A stretch of DNA of 64,000 bases from Sphingomonadales bacterium (GCA_017309275.1 JAFKLT010000049.1:16072-80071); one strand, 5' to 3'; shown: positions 17,450 to 27,469, counted from the stretch's first letter. Made by a program: numbers and translations. The notes: generated from the sequence alone by a model not told the origin.

Positions 17450-18448
17450 ATGGCCTCCACCGCCCATTTCGACGTTGTCGCCATCGGCAATGCCATCGTC
17501 GATGTCATCGCCCGCGCCGAAGATGCGCTGATCGAATCCGAAGGCCTGGCCAAGGGCTCGATGCGGCTGATCGACGCGGTCGAGGCCGAGCGGCTCTATG
17601 CGGCGATGGGTCCGGCGATTGAAATGTCGGGCGGCAGCGCGGCGAACACGTTGGCGGGCATGGCGGCGCTGGGCCGCCGCTGCAGCTTTATCGGCCAGGT
17701 CGCCGACGACCAGCTCGGCCATGTCTTTACCCATGATCTGCGCGCGCTCGGCGTTTCCTATGAAACCCCCGCGCTGAAGGAAGGCGCGCCGACCGCGCGC
17801 TGCCTGATCCTGGTCACGCCCGACGGCCAGCGTACGATGAATACCTTCCTCGGCGCCAGCCACCTGCTGGAGCAGGCGATGATCGACGAGGATTGGATCG
17901 CGCGTTCGGACATCCTCTATCTGGAAGGCTATCTGTGGGATCCGCCGCTGTCGCGCGCGGCGATGCGCCGGGCGATCGACGTGTCGCGCGCGGCGGGCAA
18001 CAAGGTGGCCTTCACCCTGTCCGACGCCTTCATCATCGACCGTCACGGCCCCGATTTTCGCGCGTTGATCGCCGAAGGGCTGTTCGACATCCTGTTTGCG
18101 AACGAAGTCGAAATCTGTGCCCTCGCCGAAACCGAGGATTTCGAGGCGGCGGTGGCGAAGATCGCGCCGCAGGTGCCGCTGCTGATCGTCACGCGCGGTT
18201 CGCATGGTGCGATCGCGCTGCAGAATGGCGAGCGCACCGAAGTGGGCGCCGAGCCGATCGACACCGTCGTCGATACGACCGGCGCGGGCGACCTGTTCGC
18301 GGCCGGATTCCTCTCGGGTCATGCCGAGGGCCGTTCGATCGCCGACTGCCTGACGATGGGCGCCGTCTGCGCCCGCGAGATCATCGCACAGGTCGGCCCG
18401 CGCGCGCAGACCGACCTGAAGGCAAAGGTCGCCGCACGCCTTTCGTAG
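17450..18448 (+). CDS. PfkB-family adenosine kinase
   Basis: 332 residues. N-terminal 'FDVVAIGNAIVDVI', the substrate-lid 'SGGSAANTLAGMAALG', and the C-terminal PfkB signature 'DTTGAGDLFAAGFL' with the catalytic Asp in GAGD. Length and N-terminus match bacterial adenosine kinases rather than ribokinase or fructokinase. It would phosphorylate adenosine (or a related nucleoside) to AMP. It is divergent from the EI24 gene and stands alone before a small membrane protein gene. Confidence 0.88.
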   Translation: MASTAHFDVVAIGNAIVDVIARAEDALIESEGLAKGSMRLIDAVEAERLYAAMGPAIEMSGGSAANTLAGMAALGRRCSFIGQVADDQLGHVFTHDLRALGVSYETPALKEGAPTARCLILVTPDGQRTMNTFLGASHLLEQAMIDEDWIARSDILYLEGYLWDPPLSRAAMRRAIDVSRAAGNKVAFTLSDAFIIDRHGPDFRALIAEGLFDILFANEVEICALAETEDFEAAVAKIAPQVPLLIVTRGSHGAIALQNGERTEVGAEPIDTVVDTTGAGDLFAAGFLSGHAEGRSIADCLTMGAVCAREIIAQVGPRAQTDLKAKVAARLS

Positions 18449-18503
18449 GAACTTTTGCCGGTCGCGGAGCGTCCTATGCGCCATCAAGCATAGGAGAGCT
18501 TCT

Positions 18504-18761
18504 ATGGCCGACGAAATCCATACGACGCGCGATCCCGACGGAACGACGCACACTACGACCGTGATCGACCGCGCTCCGCGCCGCGGCGGCGGGATCGGCA
18601 TGGGTCTGATCTTTCTTGTCGCGATCCTGATCGCCGCCTTTTTCGCGTTTCAGTTCTTGGCGAACGACAAGGCGCAGAGCGGCGCTATCACCGAGGCGGC
18701 GCAAAAGGTGGGGAACGCCGCCGAAAATGTCGGCGACGCTGCCCAGAAAGCCGTCGAATAA
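18504..18761 (+). CDS. Small single-pass membrane protein, unknown function
   Basis: 85 residues with GGAGAG before the ATG. A Thr/Asp-rich N-terminal part, one membrane helix (about 33-53, 'GLIFLVAILIAAFFAFQFL') and an Ala-rich amphipathic tail with 'AAQKVGNAAENVGDAAQKA' repeats, similar to small stress-related tail segments. It follows the adenosine kinase gene by 55 bases and ends three bases before the convergent flippase stop. Confidence 0.75.
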   Translation: MADEIHTTRDPDGTTHTTTVIDRAPRRGGGIGMGLIFLVAILIAAFFAFQFLANDKAQSGAITEAAQKVGNAAENVGDAAQKAVE

Positions 18762-18764
18762 GGA

Positions 18765-20294
18765 TCAGGCCTCTTCCGGTTCCGGGTGTTTCTTGAACAG
18801 AGCCCGGTCGGCGGGGCCGAATCCGCGGGTCCAGATCAGCCAGGCATAGATGCCGAGGATCAGCGGCACGCCGATCAGCAGTTCGGCCCATTCGGGAAGC
18901 TGCGTCGCGCCCCAGCCGAGCACAGCGGCGCCGGCGGTTGCCCAGATCAGCGCCCAGCGCAGGCTGTTCACCGGCGCGTTCAGCACGCGCGACAGCAGGC
19001 GCGCCTTGACGACCGAGGCGAACCCGAGCGCGAGCATCAGCGCGAGCGCGACGGCGACGGCGTAATAGATCGGATCGAGCCCCATCGACTTGGCGATGAG
19101 GATCAGCGTCACGCTGAGAACCCCCTGCAGCGCCAGCGTGGCGAGACTGATGAGCAGGTTGCGGTGGCGCGCGACGTAGACGAGCGCTGCTTCGCTGACG
19201 ACTGCGGTCGCGGCGACGACCTCCGCCGCGAGCAGGAAAGCGAGCGCGCCGGTGCCGCTGACGAACTGCGGGCCGACGAGCCCCATCACCGCCTCGCCGG
19301 GAATGCCGAGCGCGAGCGCGACCCCGGCCTGCGCGGCGATGATCCAGAAGCCCACCTGGCTGACCTGCGCGGCGACCGCGGCAAGGCGATTCTCGGCGAG
19401 GTTGCGCGTGATCACGGGACCGAGGATCGGTTCGAAGCTGGTCTTCAGCTTTTGCGGCAGCGATGCGACCTGCTGCGCCATGTAATAGATGCCGTAGATC
19501 GTCGGCGAGGTGAACTGGCCGAGGATGAAGAGGTCGAGGCGGCGCGTTCCCCATTCGATCGCGTCGGCGGCCGCCAGCGGCGCGTTGCGCCGTGCAACCA
19601 TGATCAGATGCGCGGGCTCGGGACGCCAGACTCCGGGACCGCCATAATGGCGGATCATCGGGATCAGCGCGGTGATGAAGGCGCCGACCATCGCGGAGGC
19701 ATAGGATAGCATCAGCCCGTCGCGCGGCGACAGGAACCAGAATCCTGCCGCGGCGATACTGATCACCCAGGGCTCGACCACCGCGCGCGCGCGCACCGTC
19801 GCGCCGATGTCGAAGCGATAGGCGCAGGCCGCCAGCGCGACGTCGGTGCCCGCGATCGCGAACACGATCAGCGCCATCCAGCGGTCGGTGCCGTCGATGT
19901 CGCCGGCCGGAAACATGATTTGCGGCAGCAGGAGCAGGATTGCGGAGCCGATCGCAGAGGCGAGGAAGGCGACGAACATGCCGTCCCACACGATATGCCG
20001 ATGGTCCGCGCCCTCCGCGCTGAGCTGTTCGGCGAGGCCGCGCTTGAGGCCCAGCGTCGCGAGCTGGGCCACAAGCTCGATCACCAGCACGGCAAAGGCG
20101 AAGCGGCCGACCGCCTCCGGCCCGTACCAGCGCCCGGCGAAATAGAGGAACGGCAGGCGCGCGACGAGGCGCAGGATGAAGCCAAAGAAATTGGTACGGC
20201 CGCCCTTTGCGAGCGCCGCGGCATCCGCGTCGGCCATTTGCCCGCCCGCAGAAGAATCGGGGGTGCGCGCGTTCGCGCTGTCCGTCTGGCTCAA
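18765..20294 (-). CDS. Polysaccharide/oligosaccharide flippase of the MOP superfamily (Wzx-like)
   Basis: 509 residues with about 12-14 hydrophobic helices spread over the whole length, and a polar ~25-residue N-terminus. 'FFGFILRLVARLPFLYFAGRW' and 'FGPEAVGRFAFAVLV'-like sequence, then 'LGLKRGLAEQLS', resemble Wzx/MurJ-type lipid-linked sugar flippases. No glycosyltransferase cluster adjoins it, so the cargo is unknown; the glycan module at 6304-10110 is a possible partner in the same region. Confidence 0.82.
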   Translation of the reverse strand: MSQTDSANARTPDSSAGGQMADADAAALAKGGRTNFFGFILRLVARLPFLYFAGRWYGPEAVGRFAFAVLVIELVAQLATLGLKRGLAEQLSAEGADHRHIVWDGMFVAFLASAIGSAILLLLPQIMFPAGDIDGTDRWMALIVFAIAGTDVALAACAYRFDIGATVRARAVVEPWVISIAAAGFWFLSPRDGLMLSYASAMVGAFITALIPMIRHYGGPGVWRPEPAHLIMVARRNAPLAAADAIEWGTRRLDLFILGQFTSPTIYGIYYMAQQVASLPQKLKTSFEPILGPVITRNLAENRLAAVAAQVSQVGFWIIAAQAGVALALGIPGEAVMGLVGPQFVSGTGALAFLLAAEVVAATAVVSEAALVYVARHRNLLISLATLALQGVLSVTLILIAKSMGLDPIYYAVAVALALMLALGFASVVKARLLSRVLNAPVNSLRWALIWATAGAAVLGWGATQLPEWAELLIGVPLILGIYAWLIWTRGFGPADRALFKKHPEPEEA

Positions 20295-20370
20295 GCCTGG
20301 CGCCCCTTTTCCATTTCCCCGATCCGCAATCTAGCGCGGCGCGAGGGGGCAGGCAATTGTATCAAGCAGG

Positions 20371-21363
20371 TCATCGGCCCTCGGATCGCAGCGGCCGGCT
20401 GAGCAGGGCATGAATCGCCTCGGACGCCCGGATATCGCCTGCGACGAGCCGCGCGACGGCGTCGGTGATCGGCATGTCGATGCCGTCGAGGCGCGCTGCT
20501 TCGGCGACGACTGGCGCGCTGAACGCGCCTTCGGCGACGGTGCGGCGGTCGGCCATCAGCGTCGCGGCATCCTCGCCGCGTCCGAGTCCCTGGCCGAGTG
20601 CGAAATTGCGCGAATTGGACGAGGTGCATGTCAGGACCAGATCGCCAAGTCCGGCGAGGCCCGCCAAGGTTTCCGCCTGCGCGCCACGCGACAGGCCGAA
20701 GCGGGTCATTTCAGCGAAGCCGCGGCTGATCAGCGCCGCGCGGGCATTGAGCCCGAGGCCGGCGCCGTCGACGATGCCGCAGGCGATGGCGAGAATATTC
20801 TTCACCGCGCCGCCGATCTCGGCGCCGATCATGTCGGTCGACGCATAGGGGCGGAAATGAGGGCGGGCGAGCGCCTGTGCGATCGCCTCGGCGGTTTCGG
20901 TGTCGGCAGCGGCCAGGGTGATCGCGGTAGGGAGGCCCGCGGCGACTTCGTGCGCGAAGGTCGGGCCCGACAGGACGGCGAGCGGCCGTCCGGCGCAGAC
21001 ATCGCCCGCGATATCGATCGGAAAAGCGAAGCTGCCCGCTTCCATGCCCTTGCTGCAAAAGATCAGCGGCGCGTTGCCGGGGGGAAGCTGTGCCAGAACC
21101 GCGCGCAGGAAGGGGACGGGCACGACCACCAGCAGCGCGTCGCATGCCGCCAGATCGCCAAGGTCGCCGGTTGCGCCGAGCGAAGGCGATAGCGGCGCGC
21201 CCGGCAGGAACAGCGGGTTGCGATGCTGGACGTTGATCGCCTCGACGACCTCTTCCTCGCGGGCCCAGAGCCGCACCGGCGCGCCTTCGGCGGCGAGCAT
21301 CTGGGCCAGCGCCGTGCCCCAGGCGCCGCCGCCGATCACGCCGAAGTTCGAATATGACGTCAT
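20371..21363 (-). CDS. gpsA: NAD(P)-dependent glycerol-3-phosphate dehydrogenase
   Basis: 330 residues. N-terminal Rossmann motif '[16 protein letters not shown]', then '[10 protein letters not shown]', '[17 protein letters not shown]', and the catalytic Lys in '[12 protein letters not shown]', all diagnostic. It makes sn-glycerol-3-phosphate from dihydroxyacetone phosphate for phospholipids. Start ATG 21363 overlaps the tsaD stop (ATGA), so it is translated from the tsaD transcript. Confidence 0.97.
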   Translation of the reverse strand: MTSYSNFGVIGGGAWGTALAQMLAAEGAPVRLWAREEEVVEAINVQHRNPLFLPGAPLSPSLGATGDLGDLAACDALLVVVPVPFLRAVLAQLPPGNAPLIFCSKGMEAGSFAFPIDIAGDVCAGRPLAVLSGPTFAHEVAAGLPTAITLAAADTETAEAIAQALARPHFRPYASTDMIGAEIGGAVKNILAIACGIVDGAGLGLNARAALISRGFAEMTRFGLSRGAQAETLAGLAGLGDLVLTCTSSNSRNFALGQGLGRGEDAATLMADRRTVAEGAFSAPVVAEAARLDGIDMPITDAVARLVAGDIRASEAIHALLSRPLRSEGR

Positions 21364-22394
21364 GCTTTCACTCCGGCGCCGCGTACTGCCTCGGCATCCG
21401 GATCGAGCGGCCAGCGCGGGCGCGCGGCGGTGTCGAGCGGATCGGTCAGGCCTGCGGCGAAGCGCTCGACCCCTGCCCATGCGATCATCGCGCCATTGTC
21501 GGTGCACAGCCACAGCGGCGGCGCGACGAAGGGCTTGTCGAAACCGGCGGCGAGTTCGGTGAGCGCGTTGCGGATTGCGCCATTTGCCGCGACGCCGCCC
21601 GCGACGACGAAAGCGGTCGCGTCGGGGCAGGCGGCCAGCGCGATGCGGCTGCGGTCGACGAGGCAATCGACGACGGCCTGCTGGAAGGAGGCGGCGAGGT
21701 CGGCGGCGCGATGCTCGCCCGACGCGGCCGCGCGGGCGACCGCACTTTTCAGCCCGGCGAAGGAGAAATGGGGCTCGGCGCTGCCAACGAGCGGGCGCGG
21801 AAGCGGGACCGCGCGCGGATCGCCGTCGCGGGCGATCGCCTCGACCGCCGGGCCTCCCGGATAGCCGAGGCCGAGTAGCTTGGCGGTCTTGTCGAACGCC
21901 TCGCCCGCGGCGTCGTCGATCGTGGTGGCGAGGCGACGATAGTCGTCGACGCCCTTGACCAGCAGCAGCTGGCAATGGCCACCGGAAACGAGCAGCAGCA
22001 GATAGGGGAATTGCAGGTCGGCCGCGACCAGGCGCGGGCTGAGCGCGTGCCCCTCCAGATGGTTGACCGCGATCAGCGGCTTGTTCGCCGCATGGGCGAG
22101 CGCCTTGCCGGTGACGAGCCCCACCATCACGCCGCCGATCAGTCCCGGCCCCGCCGTCGCGGCGATCGCGTCGACATCGGCGAGGGTCAGGCCCGCATCG
22201 GCGAGCACGCCCTCGACCAGCGGCACGAGCCGGTCGACATGCGCGCGCGCGGCGATCTCGGGAACGACGCCGCCGTAGGGCTTGTGCTCGGCTTCCTGGC
22301 CCGCGACGCGATGCGCCAGAATGCGCCGTTCGCTGTCGACAAGCGCCGCCGCGGTTTCGTCGCAGCTCGATTCGAGGCCGAGGATCAGAGTCAT
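21360..22394 (-). CDS. tsaD: tRNA N6-adenosine threonylcarbamoyltransferase
   Basis: 344 residues, normal length. '[16 protein letters not shown]' at the N-terminus, the metal-binding '[12 protein letters not shown]' His pair, '[12 protein letters not shown]' and '[12 protein letters not shown]' are the Kae1/TsaD signature. It catalyses the last step of t6A formation at position 37 of ANN-decoding tRNAs. First gene of a tsaD-gpsA pair, divergent from hemC, an order common in alphaproteobacteria. Confidence 0.97.
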   Translation of the reverse strand: MTLILGLESSCDETAAALVDSERRILAHRVAGQEAEHKPYGGVVPEIAARAHVDRLVPLVEGVLADAGLTLADVDAIAATAGPGLIGGVMVGLVTGKALAHAANKPLIAVNHLEGHALSPRLVAADLQFPYLLLLVSGGHCQLLLVKGVDDYRRLATTIDDAAGEAFDKTAKLLGLGYPGGPAVEAIARDGDPRAVPLPRPLVGSAEPHFSFAGLKSAVARAAASGEHRAADLAASFQQAVVDCLVDRSRIALAACPDATAFVVAGGVAANGAIRNALTELAAGFDKPFVAPPLWLCTDNGAMIAWAGVERFAAGLTDPLDTAARPRWPLDPDAEAVRGAGVKA

Positions 22395-22467
22395 ATTATT
22401 TCGCGCCCTTTACCCGCCCCTTTATGAAGAGGGCAAGGGAGAGGCTGCGCGACGTCGGCCGCGCGAA

Positions 22468-22500
22468 AAACCGGTTCCCACTTTTTCGGGAAATGCTCTA
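22468..22500. repeat. Short dispersed alphaproteobacterial repeat before hemC
   Basis: The stretch AAACCGGTTCCCACTTTTTC followed by GGGAAATGCTCTA ends nine bases before the hemC ATG. This wording is a frequent short intergenic sequence in alphaproteobacteria. Assignment is from memory of the pattern; it is single-copy in this window. Confidence 0.5.
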
Positions 22501-22509
22501 GCGGGGGGC

Positions 22510-23463
22510 ATGGCCTCTATTCCCATCCCGAACCCCGCCCGTCCGCTGCGTATCGGAACACGCGCCTCCCCGTTGGCGCTCGCGCAGGCGAATCTGGCGG
22601 CAGCGGCGCTGACGAAGGCACATGCGCTGGTTGCGGGCGCGCTGGAAATCGTGCCGATGACCGCGACTGGAGACAAGATTCAGGACCGCGCACTGGCCGA
22701 GGTCGGCGGCAAGGCGCTGTGGACGCGCGAACTCGACGCCGCGCTCGACGCGGGGACGATCGACATTGCGGTCCACAGCCTGAAGGACGTCGAGACGGTG
22801 CGCGCTTCGCGCTTCGCGCTGGGCGCGATGCTCGAGCGCGCCGATCCGTGCGACCGGCTGGTCGTGCGCGGCGGCGTCGACGCGGCGACGATCATCGACC
22901 TGCCCGAGGGCGCGCGGCTGGGGACGAGCAGCCCGCGGCGCGCGGCGCAGGTCAGGCGGATACGCCCCGACCTGGTCACGACCCTGCTGCGCGGCAATGT
23001 GCAGACGCGGCTTTCGAAGCTGGCCGAAGGCGCGGTCGATGCGACCCTGCTCGCGGCGGCGGGGCTCGACCGGCTGGGGATGCACGATATCGGCAGCGCG
23101 CAGCCGATCGACCTGTTGCTTCCTGCGGCATCGCAAGGCGCGATCGGGATCGAATGCCGCAACGATGACGCGGCGACCTATGCGCTGCTGAAGGCGATCG
23201 ACCATCCGCCAACGCATGGCGCGGTGGCGGCCGAGCGCGCGCTGCTCGCGGCGCTGGGCGGCGATTGCCGATCGCCGGTGGCGGCGCATGCGCACTGGCG
23301 CGACGATGGTTCGCTGCGGCTCGACGCCGAAATCTATTCGGATGACGGTGCCGACCATGTGGCGGGGCATGCGCTGGTCGCGGATGCGGGCGATGCCGCG
23401 GCGCTCGCGCGCCGGCTGCTGGACGAGGCGCCCGAATCCGTGCGGCGGCTTTTTACCGTATGA
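22510..23463 (+). CDS. hemC: Porphobilinogen deaminase (hydroxymethylbilane synthase)
   Basis: 317 residues from ATG 22510. 'RIGTRASPLALAQA' at the N-terminus, 'GDKIQDRALAEVGGKALWTRELD' region (in parts), 'AVHSLKDVET', 'GTSSPRRAAQ' and the dipyrromethane-cofactor Cys in 'ALGGDCRSPVAAHA'. It polymerises four porphobilinogens to hydroxymethylbilane in heme and corrin synthesis. The stop overlaps the hemD start by four bases. No good ribosome-binding site apart from GGGGGG directly before the ATG. Confidence 0.97.
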   Translation: MASIPIPNPARPLRIGTRASPLALAQANLAAAALTKAHALVAGALEIVPMTATGDKIQDRALAEVGGKALWTRELDAALDAGTIDIAVHSLKDVETVRASRFALGAMLERADPCDRLVVRGGVDAATIIDLPEGARLGTSSPRRAAQVRRIRPDLVTTLLRGNVQTRLSKLAEGAVDATLLAAAGLDRLGMHDIGSAQPIDLLLPAASQGAIGIECRNDDAATYALLKAIDHPPTHGAVAAERALLAALGGDCRSPVAAHAHWRDDGSLRLDAEIYSDDGADHVAGHALVADAGDAAALARRLLDEAPESVRRLFTV

Positions 23464-24149
23464 AGCATGCGCTGCCGCTGATCGTCACGCGCGCCGACCC
23501 CGGCGGTGCGGCGACCGCGGCGCGGGCACGGGCGATGGGGTTCGATGCGAGACACCTGCCGCTCTTCGCCGCGCGGCCGCTGGAATGGTCCGCGCCCGAC
23601 CCGGCGGAATTTGACGCGTTGTTGCTGACGAGCGCGCAGGCGGTGCGGCTGGCGGGACCGGGGCTGGCGCGCCTGGCCGATCTGCCGGCCTATGCCGTGG
23701 GCGCGGCGACCGCCGCTGCGGCCGAAGCGGCGGGGCTGCGGGTCGCGATGACGGGTAAGGCCGATGCGCAGGCAGTGATCGAGGCCATGACGTCACGCAA
23801 TGTCGTTCGAATCCTGTGGCTTTGCGGCCGCGACCGGTCGGCGCTCGACGCGCGCGAAGCGGTACTGACCGCGCTTCCGGTCTATGCTGTCGAGGCTGTC
23901 GAGCCGTCAGCCGAATGGGCGGCTGCGATCGCCGAGCCCGCGATCGTGCTGGCGCATTCGGCGCGTGGCGCGGCGCGGATCGCCGCGCTGACGGGCGCGG
24001 TGCGCGCGCATCTGGCAATCGCCGCGCTCAGTGCGTCGGTCGCGGGGGCGGCGGGCGACGGCTGGGCGGCGATTGCCATCGCGGCACAACCCGACGATGC
24101 CTCGCTGTTGGCAGCGGCGCATGATTTGTGCCAGAAGGGCCTCAAATAG
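23460..24149 (+). CDS. hemD: Uroporphyrinogen-III synthase
   Basis: 229 residues of the weakly conserved HemD fold: 'PLIVTRADPGGAATAARARA' at the start, 'DALLLTSAQAVRLAG' and 'LPAYAVGAATAAAAEAAGL' in the first lobe, and 'AIVLAHSARGAARIAAL' in the second. It closes hydroxymethylbilane with D-ring inversion, supplying heme and corrinoids. Assignment leans on the overlap with hemC and on these motifs. Confidence 0.93.
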   Translation: MKHALPLIVTRADPGGAATAARARAMGFDARHLPLFAARPLEWSAPDPAEFDALLLTSAQAVRLAGPGLARLADLPAYAVGAATAAAAEAAGLRVAMTGKADAQAVIEAMTSRNVVRILWLCGRDRSALDAREAVLTALPVYAVEAVEPSAEWAAAIAEPAIVLAHSARGAARIAALTGAVRAHLAIAALSASVAGAAGDGWAAIAIAAQPDDASLLAAAHDLCQKGLK

Positions 24150-24168
24150 GGTCGTTCGAAAGAGAAAC

Positions 24169-25062
24169 ATGGCTATCGACAGTATCGACACGTCCACCCC
24201 CGTGGACGGCGCGGTCCCGGTTAAACGATTGTCCTTTAGGGCTCTTTTCATCGCCGCGATGATCCTGCTGCTCGCCGGCGTGGTAGGCGGCGGTTGGGCA
24301 ATGAGTCGCTGGCTCGCCGCCGATCCAAAGACCGCGACGGTGGTCGGCGACGCGCCTGCTGCACCCGGCGGCCCGCTCGCGGTCGTCGGCCAGACGCCCG
24401 ATGCCGGAGAGATTGTGCAGCCTGCGTCGGGCAATGCCGACGCGCTGGGCGCCCGGGTCGCCGAGCTGGAACAGAGGCTGTCGCGGATCACCCTTCAGGC
24501 CGAATCGGCGTCGGGCAATGCCTCGCGCGCCGAAGGGCTGCTGGTCGCCTTTGCGGTGCGCCGCGCGCTCGATCGCGGTCTGTCGCTCGGCTATCTGGAG
24601 GCGCAGCTTCGCCTGCGCTTCGGCGACGATCAGCCCAACGCGGTCAAGACGATCGTCGAAACCTCGCGCGAGCCGGTCACGCTGGAGCAGCTTCGCACCG
24701 AACTCGACGCGATCGCGCCCGAGCTCGTCGGTCGCAACAGCGACAATGGCAGCCTGTGGACCGGTTTTCGGCGCGAGCTTGGTGAATTGTTCGTCGTGCG
24801 TCCCGCCGGCACCCAGTCGCCGCGCGCGACCGAACGGCTGGAGCGCGCGCGGCGCTATCTGGCGGGCGGCATGGCCGACAAGGCAATCGCGGAGGTTCAG
24901 GCGATGCCGGGCGCCGCAGCCGCAGGCGAGTGGCTGATCGAGGCACGGCGCTATCATGAGGCACGACGTGCGCTTGACCTCATCGAGACGGCGGCGATAT
25001 TGGAACCGCGCGACAGCCCCGCTGCCGCTATGGCCCGCAAGACGGCCGACCCCGCCCCCTAG
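24169..25062 (+). CDS. Mitofilin/Mic60-like inner-membrane protein of the heme operon
   Basis: 297 residues from ATG 24169. A short cytoplasmic N-terminus, one membrane helix (about 26-46, 'ALFIAAMILLLAGVVGGGW'), a Pro/Gly linker, a coiled-coil ('ALGARVAELEQRLSRITLQ'), and a C-terminal helical domain with 'LVAFAVRRALDRGLSLGYLE' and 'ERARRYLAGGMADKAIAEVQ'. This order is that of alphaproteobacterial Mic60 relatives, which are known to sit beside hemD and shape intracytoplasmic membranes. It is 19 bases after hemD. Alternative label: HemX-like, unassigned. Confidence 0.75.
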   Translation: MAIDSIDTSTPVDGAVPVKRLSFRALFIAAMILLLAGVVGGGWAMSRWLAADPKTATVVGDAPAAPGGPLAVVGQTPDAGEIVQPASGNADALGARVAELEQRLSRITLQAESASGNASRAEGLLVAFAVRRALDRGLSLGYLEAQLRLRFGDDQPNAVKTIVETSREPVTLEQLRTELDAIAPELVGRNSDNGSLWTGFRRELGELFVVRPAGTQSPRATERLERARRYLAGGMADKAIAEVQAMPGAAAAGEWLIEARRYHEARRALDLIETAAILEPRDSPAAAMARKTADPAP

Positions 25063-25101
25063 CGACCCGTCCGGGTCGCGCTTTTGAAGAAAGCCGACCC
25101 G

Positions 25102-26304
25102 ATGGCCCTCGCCGATCCGCAGCGCATCGAAGCGCTCGACCCGTTCGATCCCCTCCAGCTCGACGAGCAGCTGAGCGAAGAGGAGCGGATGATCCGCGAC
25201 GCCGCCCGTGCCTATGCCGAGGGCGAACTGCTCCCGCGCGTGACCTCGGCCTTTCTGGACGAACGCTTCGATCGCGAGATCATGCGCGAAATGGGCCAGC
25301 TCGGCCTGCTCGGTGCGACGGTCGACCCGCAATATGGCGGCGCCGGTCTGAACTATGTCAGCTACGGCCTGATTGCGCGCGAGGTCGAGCGGGTCGATTC
25401 GGGCTATCGCTCGGCCTGTTCTGTGCAAAGCTCGCTCGTGATGCACCCGATCAACGCCTATGGCAGCGAGGAACAGAAGCAGCGCTTTCTTCCCGGCCTG
25501 GCCTCGGGCGAACTCGTGGGCTGTTTCGGGCTGACCGAACCCGACGCGGGCAGCGACCCGGGCGGGATGCGCACGCGCGCCGAAAAGATCGAGGGCGGAT
25601 ATCGCCTGAAGGGCGCGAAGATGTGGATCACCAATTCGCCGATCTCCGACGTTTTCGTCGTCTGGGCGAAGTCCGAAGCGCATGACGGCGCGATCCGCGG
25701 GTTCATCCTGGAAAAGGGCATGAAGGGCCTGTCTGCACCGAAGATCGAGGGCAAGGTTTCGCTGCGCGCGTCGATCACCGGCGAGATCGTGCTCGACGGG
25801 GTCGAGGTCGGCGAAGACGCGCTGCTGCCGCACGTGTCGGGGCTGAAGGGCCCGTTCGGCTGTCTCAACCGCGCCCGCTATGGCATCGGCTGGGGCGCGA
25901 TGGGCGCCGCCGAATTCTGTTATGAGGCCGCGCGCAACTATACGCTGGAGCGCAAGCAGTTCGGTCGCCCGCTCGCGGCGAACCAGATCGTGCAGTTGAA
26001 GCTGGCGAACATGCTCACCGAAATCGCGATGGGCCTGCAGACCGCGCTGCGCGTCGGACGGCTGATCGACGAAGGCCGCCTGATTCCCGATGCGATCAGC
26101 CTGCTGAAGCGCAACAATTGCGGCAAGGCGCTCGATATCGCGCGTGTCGCGCGCGACATGCACGGCGGCAATGGCATTTCGGCCGACTATCATGTCATCC
26201 GTCATGCGGTGAATCTGGAGACCGTGAACACCTATGAGGGCACGCATGACGTCCATGCGCTGATCCTCGGCCGTGCGATCACCGGCATTCCTGCCTTTGC
26301 CTGA
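25102..26304 (+). CDS. gcdH: Glutaryl-CoA dehydrogenase
   Basis: 400 residues from ATG 25102 (TTG 25084 in frame is less likely). Acyl-CoA dehydrogenase fold: '[16 protein letters not shown]' flavin site, '[18 protein letters not shown]', '[19 protein letters not shown]', and the catalytic Glu in '[20 protein letters not shown]'. The Arg in '[19 protein letters not shown]' and the 'TYEGTHD' loop are those of glutaryl-CoA dehydrogenase, which makes crotonyl-CoA with loss of CO2. The next gene is a class III CoA-transferase that overlaps its 3' end, giving a glutarate activation and oxidation pair. Confidence 0.93.
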   Translation: MALADPQRIEALDPFDPLQLDEQLSEEERMIRDAARAYAEGELLPRVTSAFLDERFDREIMREMGQLGLLGATVDPQYGGAGLNYVSYGLIAREVERVDSGYRSACSVQSSLVMHPINAYGSEEQKQRFLPGLASGELVGCFGLTEPDAGSDPGGMRTRAEKIEGGYRLKGAKMWITNSPISDVFVVWAKSEAHDGAIRGFILEKGMKGLSAPKIEGKVSLRASITGEIVLDGVEVGEDALLPHVSGLKGPFGCLNRARYGIGWGAMGAAEFCYEAARNYTLERKQFGRPLAANQIVQLKLANMLTEIAMGLQTALRVGRLIDEGRLIPDAISLLKRNNCGKALDIARVARDMHGGNGISADYHVIRHAVNLETVNTYEGTHDVHALILGRAITGIPAFA

Positions 26305-27439
26305 TCCGACGCTGCCGGCACCGAAACCCCTGGACGGCTTGCGCGTCGTCGAATTGGCGCGCGTGCTTGCGGGGCCCTGGTCCGGTCAGTTGCTGGCGGA
26401 CCTGGGCGCCGAGGTCGTGAAGGTCGAGCGGCCGGGCGGCGGCGACGATACACGCGAATGGGGTCCGCCTTTCGTGACGGGTGCCGACGGCGAGAATCTG
26501 GGCGCGGCCTATTATCATAGCTGCAACCGCGGCAAGCGCAGCGTCGCGATCGACATTGCGACGGCAGAGGGGCAGGCGGCGGTTCGTGCGCTGCTTGCCG
26601 ATGCCGACGTGGTCATCGAGAATTACAAGGTCGGCGGACTCGTCAAATACGGCCTCGACCCCGCGACGCTGCGTGCCAATTTCCCGCGACTGATCGTCTG
26701 TTCGATCACCGGTTTCGGCCAGACCGGGCCTTATGCCCATCGCGCCGGCTATGACTATATTGTCCAGGCGATGAGCGGATTCATGTCGCTGACCGGCGAG
26801 CCCGATGGGCCGCCGCAAAAGGCGGGTATCGCCTATGCCGACATCTTTACCGGCATGTACTCCACCGTAGCGATCCTGGCGGCGCTGCGACGCCGTGACG
26901 TCACCAATGCGGGCGCGCATATCGACATGGCCTTGTTCGATGCGCAGGTCGCGGTGCTTGCGAACCAGGCGGCAAACTATCTGGCGAGCGGCGTGGCGCC
27001 CCGACGGATGGGCAATGCCCATGTCAATGTCGTGCCGTATCAGGTGTTCGCGACCGCCGACGGCCAGCTTGTCATCGCGGTCGGCAATGACGGCCAGTAT
27101 CGCAAGCTGTGCGGCCTGTTGGGCGTGCCCGAATGGGCCGACGATCCGCGGTTCGTGAACAATGCCGCGCGTCTGGCAAACCGCGCCGAACTGATCCCGA
27201 TGCTGGCCGCGAAGATCGCCGCCTGGGACGCGCAGCCGCTGGCACTGGCGCTGGAAGCCGAAGGCGTGCCGGCGGGGCCGATCAACGATCTGGCAAGCGT
27301 CTTTGCTGATCCGCAGATCGTTGCGCGCGGGATGCGGTTCCGTCCCGACGGCGCGCATATCGACGGGGTCGCAAGCCCGATCGTCATCGACGGCGAGCGC
27401 ATGGTCGCTCCGACGGGCGCACCGCCGCTGCCCGCATAG
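26273..27439 (+). CDS. Class III CoA-transferase (CaiB/BaiF), probable glutarate CoA-transferase
   Basis: 388 residues from a GTG at 26273 that overlaps gcdH by 32 bases; a TTG at 26297 is an alternative. '[20 protein letters not shown]' and '[18 protein letters not shown]' are the family N-terminus and '[13 protein letters not shown]' holds the catalytic Asp that forms the acyl-CoA anhydride. Coupling to gcdH and similarity in layout to SUGCT suggest transfer of CoA to glutarate. Substrate is inferred from context. A strong terminator follows. Confidence 0.87.
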   Translation: MRSPAFLPLPDPTLPAPKPLDGLRVVELARVLAGPWSGQLLADLGAEVVKVERPGGGDDTREWGPPFVTGADGENLGAAYYHSCNRGKRSVAIDIATAEGQAAVRALLADADVVIENYKVGGLVKYGLDPATLRANFPRLIVCSITGFGQTGPYAHRAGYDYIVQAMSGFMSLTGEPDGPPQKAGIAYADIFTGMYSTVAILAALRRRDVTNAGAHIDMALFDAQVAVLANQAANYLASGVAPRRMGNAHVNVVPYQVFATADGQLVIAVGNDGQYRKLCGLLGVPEWADDPRFVNNAARLANRAELIPMLAAKIAAWDAQPLALALEAEGVPAGPINDLASVFADPQIVARGMRFRPDGAHIDGVASPIVIDGERMVAPTGAPPLPA

Positions 27440-27441
27440 AA

Positions 27442-27469
27442 AAAGGGGCGCCGAATCCGACGCCCCTTT
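27442..27469. terminator. Bidirectional terminator between converging genes
   Basis: Perfect nine-base stem AAAGGGGCG/CGCCCCTTT with a ten-base loop, flanked by A-run and T-rich sequence on both sides. It can end both the CoA-transferase transcript and the converging receptor transcript. Confidence 0.88.

Noticed and set aside
24142-26256. Long minus-strand open frame opposite the mitofilin-like and gcdH genes
   Set aside because: Spans two well-supported plus-strand genes and their spacer without any known motif.
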